Source of the DNA: Taishania sp037189645
GTDB taxonomy: Bacteria; Bacteroidota; Bacteroidia; Flavobacteriales_D; Crocinitomicaceae
DNA: 64,000 bases
Direction: 5' to 3'
Assembly (NCBI GenBank): GCA_037189645.1
Contig: JBBCIY010000001.1
Coordinates: 62,001 to 126,000 of the forward strand
Positions 52,550-61,939 of the stretch are shown one piece after another (position 1 is the stretch's first letter; each line of letters opens with the position of its first letter). A program made the position numbers and the translations under genes. The notes under the pieces are model-generated. The model had not been told where the DNA came from. It did no database searches and saw only the letters and a program-made list of their open reading frames with translations.

Positions 52550-53203
52550 ATGGAAGAGAAAGAACTGGAAGAACTGGCTGGCCAGTTGATGTGTCCGAGT
52601 GGAGCAAAAGGAGTGGAAGTGGCAACGATGATGAATGCCACGAATAGCGGTATGACATTTAACTCGATTGGAAATCTTCCGCTGGAGGCGGGGATGAAAA
52701 TACTGGAGATCGGCCCGGGCAATGCAGGGCACCTGGAGCATTTGTTCGGCAAGCAACGTGACCTGGTTTATACAGGCCTGGATATTTCGGAGCTGATGGT
52801 GACGGAAGCTGCGCAATTGAACCGCTCATCCGTAACCAGCGGAAAAGCGTCGTTTGTGCTGTACAATGGTTCAGATATTCCCTTTGAAGATGAATCATTC
52901 GACGGAGTCTTTACGGTGAATACCATTTATTTTTGGGAAAATCCGGTTTCATTCCTGGAAGAGATCAAACGGGTAATGAAACCTGGTGCTGCTTTTGCCC
53001 TGACCTTTGCGGATGCGTCATTTATGGAAACCCTCCCGTTCACGAAATTCGTTTTCACACTGTATGATTCCGGCAAAGTAAGTGAGCTGGCGGCGCAGGC
53101 GGGATTAACCATTGCAACAACGGATGTTCAGCATGAAATGGTCAAGAGCAAAACAGGGGAACAGGTAGAACGAAGATTTACTACACTTCTTCTTGTCAAA
53201 TAA
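52550..53203 (+). CDS. Class I SAM-dependent methyltransferase
   Basis: A 217-residue methyltransferase of the UbiE/Methyltransf_11 type. KILEIGPGNAGHLEHLF near residue 46 is the SAM loop, FDGVFTVNTIYFW is motif IV, and VMKPGAAFALTF is the post-motif strand. It carries the short N-terminal MCPSGAKG helix region seen in many Bacteroidota members. Substrate unknown; nearby genes are surface polysaccharide genes but it has its own promoter and is not clearly part of them. Confidence 0.8.
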   Translation: MEEKELEELAGQLMCPSGAKGVEVATMMNATNSGMTFNSIGNLPLEAGMKILEIGPGNAGHLEHLFGKQRDLVYTGLDISELMVTEAAQLNRSSVTSGKASFVLYNGSDIPFEDESFDGVFTVNTIYFWENPVSFLEEIKRVMKPGAAFALTFADASFMETLPFTKFVFTLYDSGKVSELAAQAGLTIATTDVQHEMVKSKTGEQVERRFTTLLLVK

Positions 53204-53307
53204 AAAGAATCCGTTGCTGGCCGGCTCAAATGTGTTTTCATTGCTGAATTACGGAAAACGGTCGTATTAAAATCAGGTGAATGACTGCGATGTGTTGGTT
53301 TTCTGGC

Positions 53308-53315
53308 TATATTTG
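53308..53315 (+). promoter_or_regulatory. -7 element upstream of polysaccharide cluster
   Basis: TATATTTG, an exact -7 consensus, about 160 bases before the ABC ATPase start. The rest of the 275-base gap holds no gene or hairpin that I can support. Confidence 0.5.
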
Positions 53316-53478
53316 TCAGGGTAAAGCCTTGGGTTTTCATTTGAACAAACTCTATGACAAAAGAAATACGATACGTATTTAAGCCATCACTGAATTACGG
53401 CCTGTGTGAATGCTCCATACAGCCGGGAATTCCTGGTCTTTACAGGGAAATTTGTAAGCTTCAAACAAATAAATACTG

Positions 53479-54672
53479 ATGTTGCACAGTCCTGCCATAC
53501 GAATCGATTCCGTTTCCAAAAAATACACCATTGGAAAGCAGAAAGACGGCAGCCTTCGGGGAACCTTGTCTTCATTGTTCTCAGGAGGAAAGAGGTCACG
53601 TGAAGAATTCTGGGCGTTAAAAGACATCTCGTTTGACATTCAGCAAGGAGACGTAATCGGTATCATCGGGAAAAACGGCGCCGGGAAATCAACGTTGCTG
53701 AAGCTTCTTTCCCGCATTACCCATCCTACAGCGGGAGTGATTGAACTCAACGGACGTGTCGCGTCATTGCTGGAAGTAGGTACAGGTTTCCATCCTGAGC
53801 TGACCGGGCGTGAGAACATCTTTCTGAACGGAACGATCCTGGGAATGACCAGAAAGGAGGTAAAAGCCAGGTTTGACGAAATCGTGGCGTTTTCAGGTAT
53901 TGAAAAATTCATCGATACCCCCGTAAAGCATTATTCTTCCGGAATGTATGTACGCCTGGCGTTTGCAGTGGCCGCGCACCTGGAACCTGAAATTCTCATC
54001 ATAGATGAAGTGCTTGCGGTTGGCGATGCGGAGTTCCAGAAAAAGTGCCTGGGGAAGATGAAAGACGTTGCAGGGCAGGGAAGGACGGTCATTTTTGTAA
54101 GCCATGACCTTGCGGCGGTGAAAAGTCTGTGCACGAAAGGAGTGCTGATCGATAAAGGAGAAATTGTCTGCAGGGGGAGCATTGAAAAGGTTGTGGCACA
54201 GTATTCAGCTATTGTGTCAGAAGAATCGAAATACATTCCTGAAAAAATCCAGTCGGATAATGATGTTTATATTCAGTCAATTGAGCTTCTTGATCGGTCT
54301 GGTAACGAAGAGAATGTTTTTAAAACAAGTGACCCGATCCGGATTCGATTCAATTTCCGGATCAATGTGAAAGACCATCCTTACAAGATGTACCTGCGGA
54401 TTATCAATCAGCTGGGACAAGTTGTTTTTTCTGTTGAGCACCCTATTGACAGAGAATGCCTGTGCGCTGAAATAGAACCGTTTTTCCTGGTAAGAGGAAG
54501 CTATTACCTGAATGGCTTTATTCACAATCCGAAGATCATTGATATTGAGCAGACAGGCGATATTTGTTCATTCTCAGTTGTTGACACAGAATCGGAATTC
54601 GCTGTATACGGTGGCTTCAACTACGGAGTGGTTTTTGGAAATTACAAATGGATCGAAAATGAGAAAACGTAG
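53479..54672 (+). CDS. Polysaccharide export ABC ATPase (Wzt-like)
   Basis: A 397-residue ATPase. The N-terminal ~250 residues are a Wzt/TagH-type nucleotide-binding domain: Walker A GKNGAGKST at 64-72, YSSGMYVRLAFAVA signature and ILIIDEVLAVGD Walker B. The extra ~145 residues form a beta-rich domain, as in Wzt proteins that bind the modified end of the glycan (Wzt_C). It should work with an ABC-2 permease; the only one in the window is at 14159-14983. First gene of a polysaccharide block; the acetyltransferase starts within its last codons. Confidence 0.88.
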   Translation: MLHSPAIRIDSVSKKYTIGKQKDGSLRGTLSSLFSGGKRSREEFWALKDISFDIQQGDVIGIIGKNGAGKSTLLKLLSRITHPTAGVIELNGRVASLLEVGTGFHPELTGRENIFLNGTILGMTRKEVKARFDEIVAFSGIEKFIDTPVKHYSSGMYVRLAFAVAAHLEPEILIIDEVLAVGDAEFQKKCLGKMKDVAGQGRTVIFVSHDLAAVKSLCTKGVLIDKGEIVCRGSIEKVVAQYSAIVSEESKYIPEKIQSDNDVYIQSIELLDRSGNEENVFKTSDPIRIRFNFRINVKDHPYKMYLRIINQLGQVVFSVEHPIDRECLCAEIEPFFLVRGSYYLNGFIHNPKIIDIEQTGDICSFSVVDTESEFAVYGGFNYGVVFGNYKWIENEKT

Positions 54673-55285
54673 CTTCTATTCTTTCTTTCAGAACATCAAG
54701 TTTCGGACACTCCGCAGGAGGCAGGTATGTGTATACCGGAACGGCCATATACAGACGGACAGAGGAGCTGAAATGAAAATCAACGATTGCTACCTGTTTG
54801 TAAATAAATGCCATTTCCCGGATAGATTCAAACCCCTTCCGGCAATGATATGGGTGGAAGAGAATGCCTCCCTGACCTTGATTTCCGATCACTATACATT
54901 GTGTGAAGGATCGCGCATTCATGTCAGGAAAAATGCGAAGCTGGTGATTGAGGGCAAGGGCTTCATAAACACACTCACCGAAATAGACGTTTATGAGAGC
55001 ATGTATATCGGACATGGAACAATTATTTCATCCAATTGCTATATAACTGATTCCGATCAGCATAACGTGGTTCACAATGGAGGAATCCGGAACAAGACCA
55101 GGCCGGTTAAGATCGGCAGGAATGTCTGGATCGGCAGGAATGTCACCATACTGAAAGGCGTTGAAATCGGGGATAATGCCATTGTAGGAGCGGGAAGTGT
55201 CGTTACGAAATCCATTCCTCCGAACACAATGTACGCCGGCAACCCTGCGGTCAAAGTAAAAGAAAATGTATCATGGGTATTTTAA
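54659..55285 (+). CDS. Hexapeptide-repeat acetyltransferase
   Basis: A 208-residue left-handed beta-helix protein. The last ~80 residues have the hexapeptide pattern (IGRNVWIGRNVTILKGVEIG, DNAIVGAGSVVTKSI) and a PPNTMYAGNPA tail, the usual O-acetyltransferase end. The ATG at 54659 overlaps the ABC ATPase by 14 bases and is preferred over upstream in-frame starts, which would read through the ATPase gene. The next gene overlaps its end by 13 bases, so the three are tightly coupled. Probably O-acetylates the exported glycan. Confidence 0.85.
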   Translation: MRKRSFYSFFQNIKFRTLRRRQVCVYRNGHIQTDRGAEMKINDCYLFVNKCHFPDRFKPLPAMIWVEENASLTLISDHYTLCEGSRIHVRKNAKLVIEGKGFINTLTEIDVYESMYIGHGTIISSNCYITDSDQHNVVHNGGIRNKTRPVKIGRNVWIGRNVTILKGVEIGDNAIVGAGSVVTKSIPPNTMYAGNPAVKVKENVSWVF

Positions 55286-56043
55286 AAAAAACGCTTACGA
55301 TCGAAGTCGCTTATGACGGTTTGGGAGATCATCTTTTTCACAGCCATTTGCCGAAAATAGCCAAAGAAAGCGGGTACGATAAGGTATATCTATCCAATTT
55401 GTCTCCGTTTGTTCACCTGGATTATAAAAAGCTGGTCTGGGAATACAATCCTTATCTAGACGGTTTTGTCGATGACCCGGGAATAAAGGTTGACATCGGC
55501 AGGCTGGTATCCAAAGTGAACCGGGAAACGAAAACGAACTTATTGGATGAAATCATGCTGGAATTCGGTCTGGATAACGGAAAACGATGGAATAACCCGG
55601 AGATTTACTACCAGCCTAAATTTGTTGAAGAATACCACAAAGTCATTTACGACCCTAACTTTTTATCTTATATCGGGCTGTGTACAAAAGAAGATGCAAT
55701 GACGTATTTCAAAAAGAATAACGTTCGTTTTGATGCCGTTATGAAATTGAGAAACGGAAAGCATTTTTACATTCCTGCGGGAATGGAAACATATATTGAA
55801 ACACCAACACTGGAAGATTTTTGTGATTTGATTCATTCCTGTAAAGAATTGCACTGCCTTACTTCGGGGACCGCGACAATCGCTGCAGGTTTAGGCAAAA
55901 ATGCAACGGTTTATTTCGGAAAAGGACAACCCGAAGGATACCAGCATTTTAAAGGTCACCATTATAAATACGTACCTAACTACTTTGCTAACAGGTTGAA
56001 AAGGAAGTGGCAACTGGTTACAGCTAACATGAAACCCGGTTAA
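55273..56043 (+). CDS. Glycosyltransferase-like protein, unknown family
   Basis: A 256-residue protein without a clear named family. The start IEVAYDGLGDHLFHSHLPKIAK resembles the loop of heptosyltransferase-like (GT9) enzymes, and ELHCLTSGTATIAAGLGKNATVYFG near residue 195 resembles their donor-binding end (a serine/threonine-rich strand then a glycine loop). A GT-B fold glycosyltransferase is therefore likely, but a shortened one. It overlaps the acetyltransferase by 13 bases and precedes another glycosyltransferase by 12. Confidence 0.6.
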   Translation: MGILKKTLTIEVAYDGLGDHLFHSHLPKIAKESGYDKVYLSNLSPFVHLDYKKLVWEYNPYLDGFVDDPGIKVDIGRLVSKVNRETKTNLLDEIMLEFGLDNGKRWNNPEIYYQPKFVEEYHKVIYDPNFLSYIGLCTKEDAMTYFKKNNVRFDAVMKLRNGKHFYIPAGMETYIETPTLEDFCDLIHSCKELHCLTSGTATIAAGLGKNATVYFGKGQPEGYQHFKGHHYKYVPNYFANRLKRKWQLVTANMKPG

Positions 56044-56055
56044 AACGAAACGCAG

Positions 56056-57156
56056 ATGAAAATAGCCATATTAGAAACAGGACATTTCCAGTATACACTG
56101 ACGCAATCAGAAATTTTTTCTGACTGTGAACAAATCATCATCACGACCAGGTCAATGCATAAAGATATGCTGGAATACCATCCTGAAATGTCGGAACATC
56201 GATATGAATTGATCGATACGATTGCGCGGGACGAAGACAGGATTGTTTCGGTTGTAAAGGAAAATGGAGTTGATCTGCTGCTGATCAGTCCTGTTTTTGA
56301 TTCTTATGGAGCATTGAAAAGAATTGTCCGTCGGCTGGATTGCAAAAAAGTGCTGACCACTCATAACATCAATACCTGGTTCAACGGAAGGTTCTGGTCC
56401 CCGAATTCTTATAAGGATCGGGTAAATATGAGGTCCATCATCAGGAATTGTGATTACATAGCAGTGGAGGATTTTATCTACAACCATCTGAAAAGTACCA
56501 ATCATCCGTATTTTCAGAAACACAGCTTTCTGTACATTCCCTTTACGATCTTCCACACTGAAAAGGAGCGTAAGTATGCAAAAGCAGATCATCGTATAAA
56601 GATTGTGCTTACAGGAGCTATCGACGGAGACAGGAGAAGGTATGAAGAGGTGATCGAGCTGATCGAAGCCAATAAAAACCACAGCGATGAAATTACGTTT
56701 TCTTTTGCCGGAAGAGCAAAAGGGGATTATGGGATGATGATCCTGAATAAACTGAAGCAGATAAAAAGTGAGTTTCCTTTACTGGTCTCTTTTTTTGAAG
56801 ATGATTCCACGGCAGATATGTTCCGGAAAGAAATGGAAACATCTGATCTTGTCCTTTCTGCCAGCACAAAAACATTCAAGGGGATGGGGACAGTGGAATA
56901 CATCGGGCAGACCAAGCCTACGGCCGCTATTCACGATATGATGTCTTACCAGCTGCCCGGTTTGCTTCCTGAGCATCTAAAGGTGCCTGAAAAGCTGAAA
57001 GGATCAGTATTCAATTACCGGGATGCGGATGATTTGAAAGCCATCATCGGGCAATTGCTGGAAAACAAAGAATTGCTGGGAAAATGGAAGGAATCCGCCA
57101 GGGAAAATTCATATAATTTCACGGCTGAGAAGATCAGGAAAGGACTGCCCTTTTAA
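56056..57156 (+). CDS. Glycosyltransferase-like protein (GT-B)
   Basis: A 366-residue protein with a GT-B-like plan. The N-terminal half has alternating strands (KIAILETGHFQYTL, VLTTHNINTWFNG) and the second half has KIVLTGAIDGDRRRYEEVIELI and ITFSFAGRAKGDYGMMI, typical of the nucleotide-sugar half. The E-x7-E motif of GT4 is not clear (GMGTVEYIGQTKPTAA region). It lies 12 bases after the previous gene and 24 before the next. I am confident of the fold class, not of the sugar. Confidence 0.65.
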   Translation: MKIAILETGHFQYTLTQSEIFSDCEQIIITTRSMHKDMLEYHPEMSEHRYELIDTIARDEDRIVSVVKENGVDLLLISPVFDSYGALKRIVRRLDCKKVLTTHNINTWFNGRFWSPNSYKDRVNMRSIIRNCDYIAVEDFIYNHLKSTNHPYFQKHSFLYIPFTIFHTEKERKYAKADHRIKIVLTGAIDGDRRRYEEVIELIEANKNHSDEITFSFAGRAKGDYGMMILNKLKQIKSEFPLLVSFFEDDSTADMFRKEMETSDLVLSASTKTFKGMGTVEYIGQTKPTAAIHDMMSYQLPGLLPEHLKVPEKLKGSVFNYRDADDLKAIIGQLLENKELLGKWKESARENSYNFTAEKIRKGLPF

Positions 57157-57180
57157 CGGAAACATTAACGAACTGAAAAA

Positions 57181-58503
57181 ATGAAAAAACTCCTTATTCT
57201 TGCTTACGATTTCCCACCTTACGTTTCTGTGGGAGGACTCCGCCCGTGGGCGTGGTTTAAGTACCTGAAAGAATTTGGGGTGGAACCGGTTGTTGTGACC
57301 CGTAACTGGACCAACGAACACGGAAATGGTTTGGATTACGTTTCAGCCAGCCCCACCGATAAAGTGATCACAGAGGAAACAGCCTGGGGAACCATCATCC
57401 GTACGCCTTATACCCCGACCCGAAGCAATCGCTGGCTCCTGAAACATGGGGAAAGCAAGTACCGTTTTGCCAGGAAATTGTTGACCTTTGTTGATGAAGT
57501 AAGGCAGTTTATAACGGTTTCAGGGCCGAAAAAAGAGCTGTATCATGCCGCAGAAGCTTATCTGCGGGCGAATAAGGTGGACGCCATTATCGCAACAGGC
57601 GACCCGTTCGTATTATTCTATTATGCGAGGAAACTGGGAAGCGCGTTTAACATTCCCTGGATAGCGGATTACCGGGATCCCTGGAGCCACAGCAAAAACA
57701 ATCAGTTGAATAAGCTCTATCATAAATGGATCGAGCGGACGGAGGTTAAAAATGTATCGACTTCCACGTATATTATAACTGTGTCGGATTTTTTAAAATT
57801 TAAGTTACAGGAGTTAATGCCAGAGAAGGAAATAGATGTTTTTCCGAATGGCTATGATCCCGAAATCATTGATGAAATTGCATTGCTGCCTCAAAATACA
57901 GACAGGTTAACGATTTCTTTTGTCGGTACGATCTATGAATGGCATCCCTGGAAAAGTTTTTTGACCGTTTTCTCCGGATTGATTGAAACATCTTCTTCTT
58001 TACAGTTGAATTTATATGGAGTCAATAATTCCGAAGAAATTGCAGCGTTTGTAAAGGAACTGCCGGAGAAGACCCGAAATGCAATTGCTGTTTTTCCGCG
58101 GATGCCCAATAAGGATTTATTGCACCGCATTGCACAGGAAAATGTAATGCTGCTATTCAATTACTATTCTTATATGGGTACTAAGATATTTGATTACATA
58201 GGAGTAGGAAGGAAGATACTGCTTTGTTACGGCAATGATAAAGAAGCGCTCGAATTAAAAGAAAAATATTACAATATTGAAGAAATAGATGGCGTCAGCA
58301 AGCAGTTGCAGGCAGACCTGATCAAAGCGACCAATTCGGGAATAATCGTAGAGAATGAAGGGCATTTGAAAAGTGTACTGCTTGAATTACTTCATGAATT
58401 CGCTGAAAAAGGAAAAATAGCATGCAATTCTGCCGGGGTGGAGAATTATTCCCGGAAAATCTATGTAAAAAAACTGGCAGAGATTGTAAAGGACAGGTTG
58501 TAA
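57181..58503 (+). CDS. Glycosyltransferase family 4-like protein
   Basis: A 440-residue GT-B enzyme. KKLLILAYDFPPYVSVGGLRP is the GT4 N-terminus with the glycine loop, and IPWIADYRDPWS is the acceptor-domain block seen in Bacteroidota GT4 enzymes. LTISFVGTIYEWHP opens the C-terminal half, and GTKIFDYIGVGRKILLCYG carries the E-x7-E region with the first acid replaced by Asp/Lys context. It likely adds a sugar to the surface polysaccharide. Twenty-four bases separate it from the previous gene. Confidence 0.8.
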   Translation: MKKLLILAYDFPPYVSVGGLRPWAWFKYLKEFGVEPVVVTRNWTNEHGNGLDYVSASPTDKVITEETAWGTIIRTPYTPTRSNRWLLKHGESKYRFARKLLTFVDEVRQFITVSGPKKELYHAAEAYLRANKVDAIIATGDPFVLFYYARKLGSAFNIPWIADYRDPWSHSKNNQLNKLYHKWIERTEVKNVSTSTYIITVSDFLKFKLQELMPEKEIDVFPNGYDPEIIDEIALLPQNTDRLTISFVGTIYEWHPWKSFLTVFSGLIETSSSLQLNLYGVNNSEEIAAFVKELPEKTRNAIAVFPRMPNKDLLHRIAQENVMLLFNYYSYMGTKIFDYIGVGRKILLCYGNDKEALELKEKYYNIEEIDGVSKQLQADLIKATNSGIIVENEGHLKSVLLELLHEFAEKGKIACNSAGVENYSRKIYVKKLAEIVKDRL

Positions 58504-58543
58504 TAAACCTGTCAGGAATAGAAACTAATCATTTATAACAAGG

Positions 58544-59410
58544 ATGAACTATCATGAAACTTGCTTGATCTGTCAATCCGGAAGACTCTCCGACCTGGAA
58601 ACATTCGCATCTTCGTATTTGTGTAAATGCGGTTCGTGCGGTTTTGTCTTTTCCCGGAAGATTCCTGCCGACGAAGAATTGAATGAGCATTACCTGGGAT
58701 ATGGAAGAAATGATTACCTGTCCCCGGTTACAATTAAACGGTACAACGAGCTATTGGATCAATTTGAAAAATACCGGGTAACCAACCGGATGCTGGATGT
58801 GGGGTGTGGCATTGGTTATTTTCTGGAAGAGGCAAAGAAAAGAGGATGGGAAGTGTACGGTACTGAATACACGGATGTAGCTGTTGATATTTGTAAGGAT
58901 AAAGGGATAATCATGCATAGTGGGATGCTGAACACAGTCAATTACGACCTGGAATCATTCGATGTCATTACTTCGTTTGAAGTGCTTGAGCACATTTATA
59001 ATCCGCTGGAAGAGCTGTCTTCCTTTTATCAATTACTCAGAAAAGAGGGTGCTGTGTATGTAACAACCCCCAATTTTAACTCCCTGCTCAGGTATCGTTT
59101 GAAAGCTGATTATGACATGATCTGTTATCCCGAGCACTTGAGTTATTATACACCCCGGACACTGAAAAATGTATTTGAGAAATCAGGATTTACAGTTAAG
59201 AAGATCGAAACGACAGGGATCAGCTTTACCCGGTTGAAAAGAGGAAAAGGAGTGAGCGATCAGCCGGTTATTTCGGCCACCTCGGACGACGAAAAACTGA
59301 GAGTAGAGATTGAACAGAAGAAGCACCTCCAAATTGCAAAAAGAATGATCAACGGTACATTGACATTATTTGGAATAGGGGACAGCCTGAAGGGTTTCTT
59401 TGAAAAATGA
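58544..59410 (+). CDS. Zinc-ribbon class I SAM methyltransferase
   Basis: A 288-residue methyltransferase. The N-terminus holds CLICQSGRL and CKCGSCGFVFSR, a four-cysteine zinc ribbon seen in sugar or sugar-nucleotide methyltransferases. MLDVGCGIGYFLEEAKKRGW is the SAM loop, FDVITSFEVLEHIYNP is motif IV. A member of Methyltransf_23. It is last in the polysaccharide block, 40 bases after the GT4 gene, and ends 11 bases before a convergent gene. It may methylate the nascent glycan or a sugar nucleotide. Confidence 0.82.
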   Translation: MNYHETCLICQSGRLSDLETFASSYLCKCGSCGFVFSRKIPADEELNEHYLGYGRNDYLSPVTIKRYNELLDQFEKYRVTNRMLDVGCGIGYFLEEAKKRGWEVYGTEYTDVAVDICKDKGIIMHSGMLNTVNYDLESFDVITSFEVLEHIYNPLEELSSFYQLLRKEGAVYVTTPNFNSLLRYRLKADYDMICYPEHLSYYTPRTLKNVFEKSGFTVKKIETTGISFTRLKRGKGVSDQPVISATSDDEKLRVEIEQKKHLQIAKRMINGTLTLFGIGDSLKGFFEK

Positions 59411-59421
59411 TCCGTTTTCCA

Positions 59422-61053
59422 TTATTCCGCTGAATAAACTTCCACTCCTTTTATATACGTATGCAGAGAGAAATTCCGCTGAAATACCGGGGATAATTGC
59501 ACTTTTCTTTCGAAAACGGCGAACGTGGCGTCCATTCCCGCTTCCAGCCGCCCAAGATGATCGTCCTGGAAGCTGGCAACCGCAGCCCAGAATGTCATTC
59601 CACGCAGGCAATCTTCCAGGGACAGCGCTTCCTGTGTGAAAAATCCTCCTTCGGGAGCTTCTTTTTCGTTCTTCCTGGCGCAAGCAGCATAGATTGTTTT
59701 GAAGGGATCCATGTCCTCTACGGGGTAATCTGTTCCGATCGCAAGTATTCCGGTCGTGCTCAGCAGCGACTGGTATGCGTAAGCACCTCTCATACGTGCC
59801 GCACCGATGCGTTTTTCGGCGAACAGGTAATCACTTACAGCATGAGAAGGCTGTACGGACGGGATGATACCGTAATTTGCAAACAATGGCAGGTCTTCCG
59901 GAGAAATGATCTGTGCATGTTCGATCCTCCAGCGGTGATCGGGATTTACTTCCCGTATATGCTTGTACGCGTCCAGTACCATCTTTACGGATGCATCCCC
60001 GATGGCATGTGTGTTGAGCTGGTATCCCAGGCTGGTACACAATTGAACCATTGAATCCAGTTTTTCTTTTGTTACGGTTGCGTGCCCATGCGAATGGCTG
60101 TCATCGGAGTAGGGATCCTTCATCCAGGCGCCTCGTCCGCCCAGTGAACCGTCCGCGAAGACCTTAAAGCTCCGTATGGTGAGGTTCTTGTGCTCATAAA
60201 TGCCGTTTTTTTGCGCAAACCGGATGTTTTTCTCCGTCGGAAGGAGCATTCCGTAAAGGTTCAGCTTGAACCTTCCGTTGTCGATTATTTTTTTGAACAG
60301 CTCGACATCTTCGGCTTCCAGTCCGGCATCATGCACATTGGTAATTCCGTACATCAGCAGTTCGTTCTGGATCTCGATCACTTTTTCGATCAGCTCCTCT
60401 CGTGAATAAGCAGGCAGTTTCTGTTTTACCAGCTCCATTGCTTCATCCGTAACGATACCGGTCATTTTTCCATCTTTTTTCCCGATTGACCCGCCTGTAA
60501 CGACCGTTTCCGATGTAATGCCCGCCAGCTGGAGCATCGCGTCATTGACAAGCGCCGTATGTCCGTCATTGCGAAACAAGCATACTGGAGTTGTTGGGAA
60601 CAATTCATTCAAACGTTCATTGTCCGGTAGTGAATTATCGCGCCAGGCGCCCTCGTTCCAGCCTTGTCCCACAATGATTTTCTTGTTGTTTCGTTGCTGG
60701 TAAATCTCTACTTCCGTTACCAGCTGTGCAAAAGATTTGCAGGCTGACAGGTCGGCTCCCATGCGTTGCTTTGCCCCCAGCAGCAGGTGGACGTGTGCGT
60801 CGGTCAGGCCCGGGTAGATGTCACGGTTTCCGGCATTCACAATTTTATCGGCAGCATATTTATTCAGGATCTGGCGCTCAGGGCCTAATTCCACTATTTT
60901 CCCATCCTTGATGGCCATCGCTTCATAAACCGTCCTCTTCTCATCCATTGAATGAATAACGGCATTGTGAATGATCAGGTCGGCATGCTTTCCTTTCATA
61001 CAGGAGGACAGAGCGACAATTAAAACAAAAGCAAAAGTTAATACACGGAACAT
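59422..61053 (-). CDS. Amidohydrolase family lipoprotein (YtcJ-like)
   Basis: A 543-residue amidohydrolase. The start VLTFAFVLIVALSSC is a lipoprotein signal with the lipobox LSSC. PGLTDAHVHLLLG holds the metal HxH, QLNTHAIGD and WRIEHAQ are further ligands, and GTDYPVEDMDPF is the last Asp block. The YtcJ type acts on exocyclic amide or N-acyl bonds of unknown substrates. It would be anchored in the inner or outer membrane facing the periplasm. It follows the MazG-like gene by 58 bases. Confidence 0.85.
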   Translation of the reverse strand: MFRVLTFAFVLIVALSSCMKGKHADLIIHNAVIHSMDEKRTVYEAMAIKDGKIVELGPERQILNKYAADKIVNAGNRDIYPGLTDAHVHLLLGAKQRMGADLSACKSFAQLVTEVEIYQQRNNKKIIVGQGWNEGAWRDNSLPDNERLNELFPTTPVCLFRNDGHTALVNDAMLQLAGITSETVVTGGSIGKKDGKMTGIVTDEAMELVKQKLPAYSREELIEKVIEIQNELLMYGITNVHDAGLEAEDVELFKKIIDNGRFKLNLYGMLLPTEKNIRFAQKNGIYEHKNLTIRSFKVFADGSLGGRGAWMKDPYSDDSHSHGHATVTKEKLDSMVQLCTSLGYQLNTHAIGDASVKMVLDAYKHIREVNPDHRWRIEHAQIISPEDLPLFANYGIIPSVQPSHAVSDYLFAEKRIGAARMRGAYAYQSLLSTTGILAIGTDYPVEDMDPFKTIYAACARKNEKEAPEGGFFTQEALSLEDCLRGMTFWAAVASFQDDHLGRLEAGMDATFAVFERKVQLSPVFQRNFSLHTYIKGVEVYSAE

Positions 61054-61111
61054 ACGTCTGGATGTTTGTTAAAATGAATGGTTAAAATGGCATTGAACCG
61101 GATGGGAGATA

Positions 61112-61480
61112 TCAGAATAATTTCTCATTCTTTTTGTGCCGGTCAAAATCCCTGTTCGTTTTCTTTTCCAGGTTCTTTTTTACAGCGTCTTCCAGGTCGA
61201 TTCCGGTTTGATTGGCAATGCAGATCAGCACAAATAACACGTCAGCGAGTTCATCGCCCAGGTCTTTGCCTTTATCCGATTCCTTTTCGCTTTGCTCACC
61301 ATAGCGGCGTGCCATGATCCGTGCTACTTCACCGACCTCTTCCATCAGGATAGCCGTATTGGTCAGCTCATTGAAATACCGGACGCCGTATTCCTTTATC
61401 CACTCGTCCACTACCTGTTGTGCCTGTTGAATTGTCATATCATGTAATTTATCAATTTCAAATACCTTGTTATCATGCAT
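61112..61480 (-). CDS. MazG-like nucleotide pyrophosphohydrolase
   Basis: A 122-residue MazG/dCTPase-like protein. EEVGEVARI is helix 2 with ExxE and GDELADVLFVLICIAN carries the ExxD, the two metal-binding helices. Length fits single-domain house-cleaning enzymes that hydrolyse non-canonical NTPs to NMP and pyrophosphate. It begins six bases after dtd on the same strand. Confidence 0.88.
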   Translation of the reverse strand: MHDNKVFEIDKLHDMTIQQAQQVVDEWIKEYGVRYFNELTNTAILMEEVGEVARIMARRYGEQSEKESDKGKDLGDELADVLFVLICIANQTGIDLEDAVKKNLEKKTNRDFDRHKKNEKLF

Positions 61481-61486
61481 TCTCCA

Positions 61487-61939
61487 CTATTCTTTTTTCT
61501 TCGAATCCATCCAGATCGTAACAGGTCCGTCGTTGATCAGCTGAACCTGCATGTCAGCTCCGAATTCTCCTGTCTCCACCGGCAACCGGCTCTCCGATCT
61601 CAATTTATCAATGAAGTAATTGTACAAAGGAATAGCCGTTTCCGGACGGGCCGCCTGGATGTAGCTCGGCCTGTTTCCCTTTTTTGTGGAAGCGTGAAGC
61701 GTAAATTGGCTGATGACCAGGAACTGTCCTTCTGTATCCTGGATGCTCCGGTTCATTTTCCCCTCTTCATCGGGGAATATCCGCAGACTAATCAGCTTTC
61801 CTGCCAGCCAGTCGGCATCAGCCGTTGTATCTTCATGCTCAATCCCGACCAATAGGACCAGGCCGTGCTCGATTTTCCCGTGAACGGTACCTTCAATGGT
61901 CACAGATGCATTCTTTGAACGTTGGATAACCAGCCTCAT
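61487..61939 (-). CDS. dtd: D-aminoacyl-tRNA deacylase
   Basis: A 150-residue DTD. MRLVIQRSKNASVTIEG, SQFTLHASTKKGNRPSY and the C-terminal NDGPVTIWMDS are the family blocks; the SQxxL and GPVT motifs form the active site. It removes D-amino acids from mis-charged tRNA. The N of the usual NxGPVT is present. Its start overlaps the rsgA stop by four bases. Confidence 0.96.
   Translation of the reverse strand: MRLVIQRSKNASVTIEGTVHGKIEHGLVLLVGIEHEDTTADADWLAGKLISLRIFPDEEGKMNRSIQDTEGQFLVISQFTLHASTKKGNRPSYIQAARPETAIPLYNYFIDKLRSESRLPVETGEFGADMQVQLINDGPVTIWMDSKKKE

Noticed and set aside
56152..56682. 176-codon frame on the minus strand inside a glycosyltransferase gene
   Set aside because: Phe/Ile/His-rich shadow without motif or promoter.
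53479..59410. Type I secretion or antibiotic export system
   Set aside because: The ATPase is of the Wzt type with glycan-binding tail and neighbours are glycan enzymes; no membrane-fusion or outer-membrane partner.
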